Assembly (NCBI GenBank): GCA_025506515.1
Contig: CM046444.1
Location: 76,317,533 to 76,381,532 of the forward strand
Direction: 5' to 3'
Source: Flaveria trinervia
Taxonomy: Eukaryota > Streptophyta > Magnoliopsida > Asterales > Asteraceae
Length of the DNA stretch: 64,000 nucleotides
Part shown: piece after piece, positions 58,589 to 64,000 of the stretch
How the letters are laid out: each line of letters starts with the position of its first letter
Position numbering within the stretch: the first letter of the stretch is position 1
Translations under genes and position numbers: made by a program
Notes under the pieces: generated by a model
Told to the model about the DNA's origin: nothing
Seen by the model: only the letters and a program-made list of their open reading frames with translations
Databases searched by the model: none

Positions 58589-58603
58589 AGTCCACCCTCC
58601 TTG
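58589..58603 (-). other. polypurine tract of gypsy 2
   Basis: On the minus strand caaggagggtggact lies directly before the LTR start TGTAACACCC at 58588. Confidence 0.82.
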
Positions 58604-58639
58604 TATAGGTTTCGTCCCCGAAACCTGTTATTCCTCAAA

Positions 58640-60171
58640 GAATTGTGGGTAATGCTGTTACATCTCTTCCTCAGTCTCCCACGTAGACTTAGATCCCTTC
58701 CTGTGCTTCCGTTGTACACACACAAGGGGAACCACTTTAGTACTCAGCTTCTTTTCCTTTAGATCAATGATTGCCACCGGTTGATCCACATAATTGAGCC
58801 GTTTGTCTACTTCGGTATCCTCCAATGGAACAATCATGCCTTCATCTGCTAAGCACTTTCTTAGATGAGATACATGAAACGTCGGATGAATTCCACTTAA
58901 CTCATCGGGCAACTCTAACCTATAGGCCACCTCTCCTACCCGAGAAATGATTCGGAAAGGGCCTATGTATCTTGGGCTCAAGTTGCCCCGCTTTCAGAAA
59001 CGAATAATACCCTTCCAGGTGAGACCTTCAACATAACCCAGTCACCCACCTGGAACACCATCGGTTTGCGTCGTTTATCGGCATACGACTTTTGCCTATC
59101 TTTGGCTGCCTTCCTGAAGGCTTTGATCTTCTCAAGCTTCTCAGTCGTAGCCTCGATTACCTCGATGCTTCCCAACTCTTTCTGACCAATGTCACCCCAA
59201 CAAACGGGTGTTCTGCATCTCCTACCGTATAACATCTTGTATGGTGGCATGCCAATGCTGGCATGATAGCTATTGTTGTATGAGAATTCAGCTAACGGTA
59301 AGTGCTCATCCCAACTTCTTCCAAAATCGATCACACACGCCCGATGCATGTCTTCCAATGTCTGAATGGTCCTCTTTGACTGACCATCAGTTTGGGGATG
59401 ATAAGTCGTACTGATATGTAACCTCGTCCCCATAGCGTCGTGGAATTTCTTCCAGAATTTAGATGTAAACCGGGTATCACAATCAGACACAATAGACACC
59501 GGCACACCATGACGGGTTACAATCTCCTTGATGAATAGGTCAGCCAGCCTCTCGGATGAATATGTCTCACGGATCGGTAGGAAGTGAGCACTCTTCGTCA
59601 GACGGTCCACAATCACCCATATGGCATCGTACCCTTTCGGAGTACATGGCAACTTCGTAATGAAATCCATGGTGATGTGCTCCCACTTCCATTCTGGTAT
59701 ATCCAAAGGTTGGATCTTCCCATACAGCTTTTGATGTTCCGCCTTCACTTGCAAACAAGTAAGGCACTTGCTCACATACTCCACCACATCACGCCTCATA
59801 CCCGGCCACCAATAATCTTTCTTCATGTCTTGGTACATCTTTGTGGCACCAGGATGAATGGAGTATCGAGTCTTGTGAGCTTCATCCATTATCTTCACCC
59901 GTAGATCCCCAAAACGAGGAATCCACACACGACCGAATCGGGTTCTAACACCGAGCGTGTTTTCACCCATTTCCCCAACCAGACCTCTCATTCTTTCAGA
60001 GTTTAGATGATCTTCTTTTAAGGCCTCATCCTGAAACTCCTTGACTTGCTTCATAACATCAGAGGTCATGATCAGCTGATATGCTTTCACCGGAATCGGC
60101 TTGGGTCTCTCCTTTCGGCTCAGGGCATCCGCCACCACATTGGCTTTGCTCGGTGGTAGTGGATCTCTCAA
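58640..60171 (-). pseudogene. gypsy 2 integrase with chromodomain-like C-terminus
   Basis: The zinc domain has HKTRYSIHPGATKMYQDM and CLTCLQVKAEH. The catalytic core has Asp in HITMDFITKL, Asp in IVSDCDTRFTSK, and at the third position TDGQSKRTIQTL, Lys where the catalytic Glu is expected. After a frameshift near 58985 the tail holds GPFRIISRVGEVAYRLELP, HPTFHVSHLRKCL and a chromodomain-like end (DQPVAIIDLKEKKL, HRKGSKSTWETEEEM), which marks the chromovirus branch; such tails are thought to guide insertion into particular chromatin. The upstream junction with RNase H is also frameshifted (near 60170). It is catalytically dead. Confidence 0.92.
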
Positions 60172-61977
60172 TCATAGTCTTCTATTAGCTCCAACCATCT
60201 TCTCTGCCTCATGTTCAGATCCATAAAATCGAAGAAGTACTTCATGCTCTTGTGGTTTGTGAAGATAGTGCACTTCGTACCATACAAATAATGCCTCCAA
60301 ATCTTTAGTGCAAAGACCACAACTCCTAGCTCCAAGTCATGAGTCGGGTAATTGACCTCATGAACCTTCAACTGTCGAGACGCATAGGCTATAACCTTCC
60401 TCCTTTGCATTAACACGCACCCCAACCCCGAATAGGAAGCATCTGAATAAACCACCACATCTTCGCTTCCATCCTGTAATGACAGAAAAGGAGCTTGAGT
60501 CAATCTCGCCTTCAATTCATCGAATGCCTTCTCTTGAGCTTGACCCCATGCGAACTTCACATCTTTTCGGGTCAACTTTGTTAGTGGAGAGGCAATCTTA
60601 GAGAGGTCTTGGATAAATCTTCTATAGTAGCCCACCAAACCCAAGAAACTACGAAGCTTGGATGGCATCTTCGGTGACTTCCATTGCATAACCACCTCCA
60701 CTTTCGCCAGTTCCACCATAATCCCGTCGGGATTCACCACATGACCCAAGAATTGAACCTCACGCAACCAAAATGCGCACTTGGAGAGTTTGGCGTACAG
60801 CTTCTCCTTTCCTCGACATCTCCAGAACCTCCCGAATGTGACCGGCATGCTCAATCTCACTCTTCGAATAAATCAGGACTTCATCAATGAAAACAATCAC
60901 TGATTTATCCAGCATCGACCGACACACCCGATTCATCACATCCATAAAAGCAGCTAGCGCATCGGTCAAACCGAAGGACATGACAAGAAACTTGTTGTGA
61001 CCATAGCACGTGTGAAAAGCTGTTTTAGGGATATCCTACTCCTTCAGTTTAAGCTGATGATAACCAAATCGAAGGTCTATCCTTGAAAACCAACTGGCAC
61101 CCTCAAGCTGATCGAACAAATCGTCTATTCTCGGTATGGGGTAGCGGTTCTTCACTGTCAACTTATTCAGCTCACAGTAGTCAATACACATCCTCATACT
61201 ATCGTCCTTCTTCTTTACAAATAGGACCGGAGCACCCCAAGGCGAGATACTGGGTCTAACAAACCCCTTGTCAAGTAGCTCTTGCAATTGCTCCATCAAC
61301 TCTTTCATCTCTGTCGGAGACAAACGATACGGTGCCTTGGCAACAGGTTTGGCACCCGGTATCAAGTTAATTTGGAACTCGATCTCACGGTCAGGTGGGA
61401 GTCCTAATAAGTCTTCTGGGAATACGTCTAGAAAGTCACATACAACAGGTACATCGGATAGTTGTGGTTTTGGCGTATCCACATCCTTTACATAGTCCAA
61501 GTAGGCACTACATCCACGCCTCATACACTTTCCCGCCACCGCCATTGAGATCACCTTCGAAATCGTAGTCACCCGATCACCATAAATCGTCACCGAACTA
61601 CCATCAGGCGTTGTCAAATTAATCATCTTCTTATGGCACACAATGTTCGCCTCGAAGTCCGCCAACCAATCCAACCCAAGAACCAAATCAAAACCACCCA
61701 AATTCATTACGAACGGTCTAACAGGAAACTTATGTCCTTCTAGCTCCACATCACAGCTCTCTAACATCTGACAAATCGTGATAGACTTACATATGGCAGT
61801 TTCTACATCGAAGGGCGCATCAATACATCTACTACTAACAGGCAACTTAGCATGAAAAGCCGCAGAAATAAAACTTTTACTCGCACCCGAATCAAATAAC
61901 ACAGAAGCCAAAGTTTGGTTCACCAGAAACGTACCAGACACAACATCAGGGTCCGTCCTAGCCTCCTCTCGTGTCAT
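60168..61977 (-). pseudogene. gypsy 2 protease, RT and RNase H
   Basis: 61977-61036 holds protease (VLFDSGASKSFISAAFHAKL, DSG intact; VLGLDWLADF) and the RT fingers (LLDKGFVRPSISPWGAPVLF, MRMCIDYCELNKLTVKN, SRIDLRFGYHQLK). A stop ends this block near 61036. 60981-60760 has the active site as FIDE in VIVFIDEVLIYSKS, where FIDD is expected. After a shift, 60860-60168 covers the RT thumb (FLGHVVNPDGIMVE, LVGYYRRFIQDLSKIASPLT) and RNase H (VVVYSDASYSGLGCVLMQ, YPTHDLELGVVVFALKIWRH). It is non-functional because of the second RT Asp and the frame breaks. Confidence 0.93.
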
Positions 61978-62037
61978 CGTGAATGCCCTGGCGCTCCCCC
62001 TTGGTCCGTCACCTCCAGTTTTCTTTCCCCCGAAACC

Positions 62038-63252
62038 CTATGCCCTTGGCTTCTTACAATCCCTGCTCATATGACCCTCTTCACCATAGTTAAAGCACCA
62101 GGCCGTACGACAGTCCCTGGCCATGTGCCCCGACTTCCCATATTTAAAGCACAAGTTTGACCCAAACCTACATTCCCCACTATGCTCTCTCCCACACCTA
62201 CCATACTTCTTTGTACTCGCACCCGATGTGACCACACGACGGTCATCCACCCTTGCCTTCTTTTTACCCGTCGAGGCATCACCCCGACCAAACCTCTTCC
62301 CATTCCAGTTTCTATCACTTCCACCCTTCCGACTACCGTCAGTCGCCACCACCACACCCCTTTCGTCATATAACCTCCTTGCCAAATCCACCGCCGACCT
62401 AAACGTGCTTTGTCGGGCAACATTTATGTCCCTGCGAATATCTGCTGGCACTCCGTGAATGTTCCTCTTGATCTTCCGAGATAGAGGTGTCACCTGATCC
62501 GGCACTACACGTGTTATCTCATTAAATTTGGTGGTGTACTATTGTGTGTCATTGTTCCCGCCTCTTGTTGCAGAAACTCCCTCTCGACCTTGTCCATTTC
62601 CTGATGAGGACAAAACTCCTCGATCACCAACTTCTTCAACTCCGACCATCTCATTCTCACGATCGCCCGACTACTCTCGGCTTGGACTATATTGTCCCAC
62701 GAGCACAGAGCCGAGTCTACAAATGAGTGGGTAGCGAACTTAACTTTCTGGTCTTCTCGGCACTCGCTGATATCCAGTACAGCCTCTATTTCCCTCACCC
62801 ACAGGTGAGCAGCAGCAGCAGTGCCGTTACCATCAAAAGTAGGGGGCTTGCATGTCACAAACACCCCGTAGTTATAGCCTCGTACCGTCTCCTGCATAGG
62901 CTCTGCTTCTTCTTCTTCTTCTTCGTCGTCAGACAGAACCGTCTCAGTCTCTGGCAGTCTTATTTCGCCCATAGGTCTACTCCTTTTCCTTCTCTCCCCT
63001 TCTCTAACTGCCTTTATCACTTCGGTCACCACAGACGGTAGGATCGTTTGCATGACTTGATGCACTTCTTCCACAACTGCCTCCTTCACCGAGGCTCTCA
63101 GGTTAGCACTCTCATCCCCACCTTCCGGACGAGGGGTTTCTAGTTCTTCATGAACCACCTTTTCGGCCCTAGGCCTTCCTCTCGTAACCAGTCGCTCAGC
63201 ACCACGTCCTCCACCTCATGAAGCTTTGGATGATCTACCACAGGCCATCCTC
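62038..63252 (-). pseudogene. gypsy 2 gag
   Basis: The start is at about 63252 (MACGRSSKAS, then stop TGA). Open blocks are 63158-62514 (capsid: ANLRASVKEAVVEEVHQVMQ, acidic EEEEEEAEP, PPTFDGNGTAAAAHLWV) and 62505-62038, the gag tail and zinc knuckles. The knuckles are decayed: CFKYGKSGHMARDC and CFNYGEEGHMSRDC each have Tyr for the second Cys. A frameshift lies near 62510. Gypsy 1 gag is homologous throughout. Confidence 0.9.
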
Positions 63253-63580
63253 TAACTCCCACTGAAAGATTTAAACACTAATATGGTCATTCAAGGAAAC
63301 GGCTCAGTTTATGGCAAGTATAGTATGTCCCTAATTACAGTGGCCAGTTGTGATTAGCCACTTACTTTACTTTTCATACTCCAAGCATTACCTGTCCTGA
63401 CTACATCAGTATTTAAATCTACCTACAACACATAACCACATATCATGCGCACATAAAACCAGTTATCCTTACGAAATTACATGATGGCACGCAGCTACTT
63501 AGATTGGCATCCCATTCCCTTCCGTTCCATTCTCAATTTAAGTTTAGGTTTATTTTGAAAATTTACCCATTTGACTTAAA
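63253..63580 (-). other. gypsy 2 leader between PBS and gag
   Basis: This is 328 bp without an ORF, similar in place and length to the gypsy 1 leader (29854-30185). I see no other structure in it. Confidence 0.6.
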
Positions 63581-63598
63581 CTTTGGCTCCGATACCAA
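63581..63598 (-). other. primer binding site of gypsy 2
   Basis: On the minus strand TTGGTATCGGAGCCAAAG lies two bases after the LTR end at 63601. It is nearly the same as in gypsy 1. Confidence 0.82.
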
Positions 63599-63600
63599 CA

Positions 63601-64000
63601 TGTAAGGCCCCGTTCCCGGGACGCTTACAGCTTGTAATTCATCGCACATAAAACATACACTTTGCATTTAATCATCAAAACATTGCAACGGAAACATAAA
63701 ACAAATGGCATTTCATTTCATGGTAAAAAATTTTACAAAATAATGCATCGTTTGTCGGTTACAAAATTTTATTGTTGTATTACATCACAAAAGCCTTAAA
63801 TAAATGGATGCCATCCAAAAGAGCTGAGCAGCTGCCTCGTGCCATCCTCAGCAACATTACCTGCCAACTGGAAAATGCATAAAAGTCAGCGTTGCTCAGT
63901 GAGTTCTAGTTTTATAGCAAAACATACTTTTCTTTCATTAAAACCCTTCATGTCAAGTGTATGTGATCATACATCATACGTACATATAGATAATATCACT
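63601..64000 (-). repeat. 5' LTR of gypsy 2 (partial)
   Basis: It begins TGTAAGGCCCCG on + and aligns base for base with the LTR at 56330 over the 400 bp visible, with scattered substitutions and small indels. It runs off the window. Confidence 0.92.

Larger units (their letters stand above)
56330..64000 (-). mobile_element. gypsy 2: Tekay/Del-like chromovirus, 5' LTR runs off the window
   Basis: The minus-strand order is 5' LTR (from 63601 to beyond 64000), PBS, gag, protease, RT, RNase H, integrase with chromodomain-like tail, PPT and 3' LTR (58588-56330). The family matches gypsy 1. The left target flank is ACTAT (56325-56329); the other flank is outside. The left and visible right LTR ends differ at several positions in the first 100 bp, so the insertion is not very recent. 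Lesions in RT and integrase active sites show it is dead. Confidence 0.93.

Noticed and set aside
62528..63041. Plus-strand ORFs across the right end
   Set aside because: They are antisense shadows of gypsy 2 gag.

Overview
The window is nuclear plant DNA made almost entirely of nested, decayed LTR retrotransposons. I found no host gene, tRNA, rRNA or CRISPR array. The evidence is plant Ty1/copia, Tekay/Del-like chromovirus and Athila-like Ty3/gypsy proteins, primer binding sites (PBS), polypurine tracts (PPT), LTRs bounded by TG...CA, and target-site duplications (TSD). The long extra ORF behind copia pol resembles arrangements I recall from daisy-family (Asteraceae) genomes, so an Asteraceae species is my best but unproven guess.

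Layout. (1) 1-8163, copia element 1 on +, 5' end outside the window: pol remnant, hairpin-rich spacer, extra ORF, 3' LTR. (2) 8164-9063, tail and 3' LTR of another copia-like element (E). (3) 9067-12357 plus 21963-27895, an old minus-strand copia element (D), split by (4) copia element 2 on + (12358-21962), which has both LTRs, no gag, a broken pol and a 3.4-kb extra ORF. (5) 27896-39905, a Tekay-like gypsy on + (gypsy 1) inserted in D and split by (6) copia A on - (30398-38423). (7) 39906-56329, an Athila-like gypsy on + inserted in gypsy 1. It contains (8) a fold-back structure (42245-43919) and (9) copia B on - (44830-52722, perfect 5-bp TSD), and it is cut by (10) a second Tekay-like gypsy on - (gypsy 2, 56330 to the window end). 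The insertion order runs four deep: D, then gypsy 1, then Athila, then gypsy 2.

Recurring design. Copia elements 1, 2 and D, and the Athila element, each have an extra ORF after pol. In each, the spacer before that ORF carries a TATA-like box, preceded by sequence motifs that also occur in the U3 of that element's own LTR. In elements 1 and 2 these are hairpins of the cagtagttt/aactactg type. In Athila it is a 35-bp GC-rich palindrome module. In D they are ttccgcag-type repeats, and a possible 5'-leader intron follows. I infer an internal promoter for the extra ORF, copied or co-evolved from the LTR promoter.

Decay. Catalytic residues are lost in several elements (YVDD to YVVD in copia B; integrase E to K in gypsy 2; integrase D to V in Athila). 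Seven premature stops in element 2 fall where element 1 has CAG, which fits C-to-T decay at CHG sites. Short duplications at rearrangement junctions recur. Almost all coding entries below are therefore pseudogenes.
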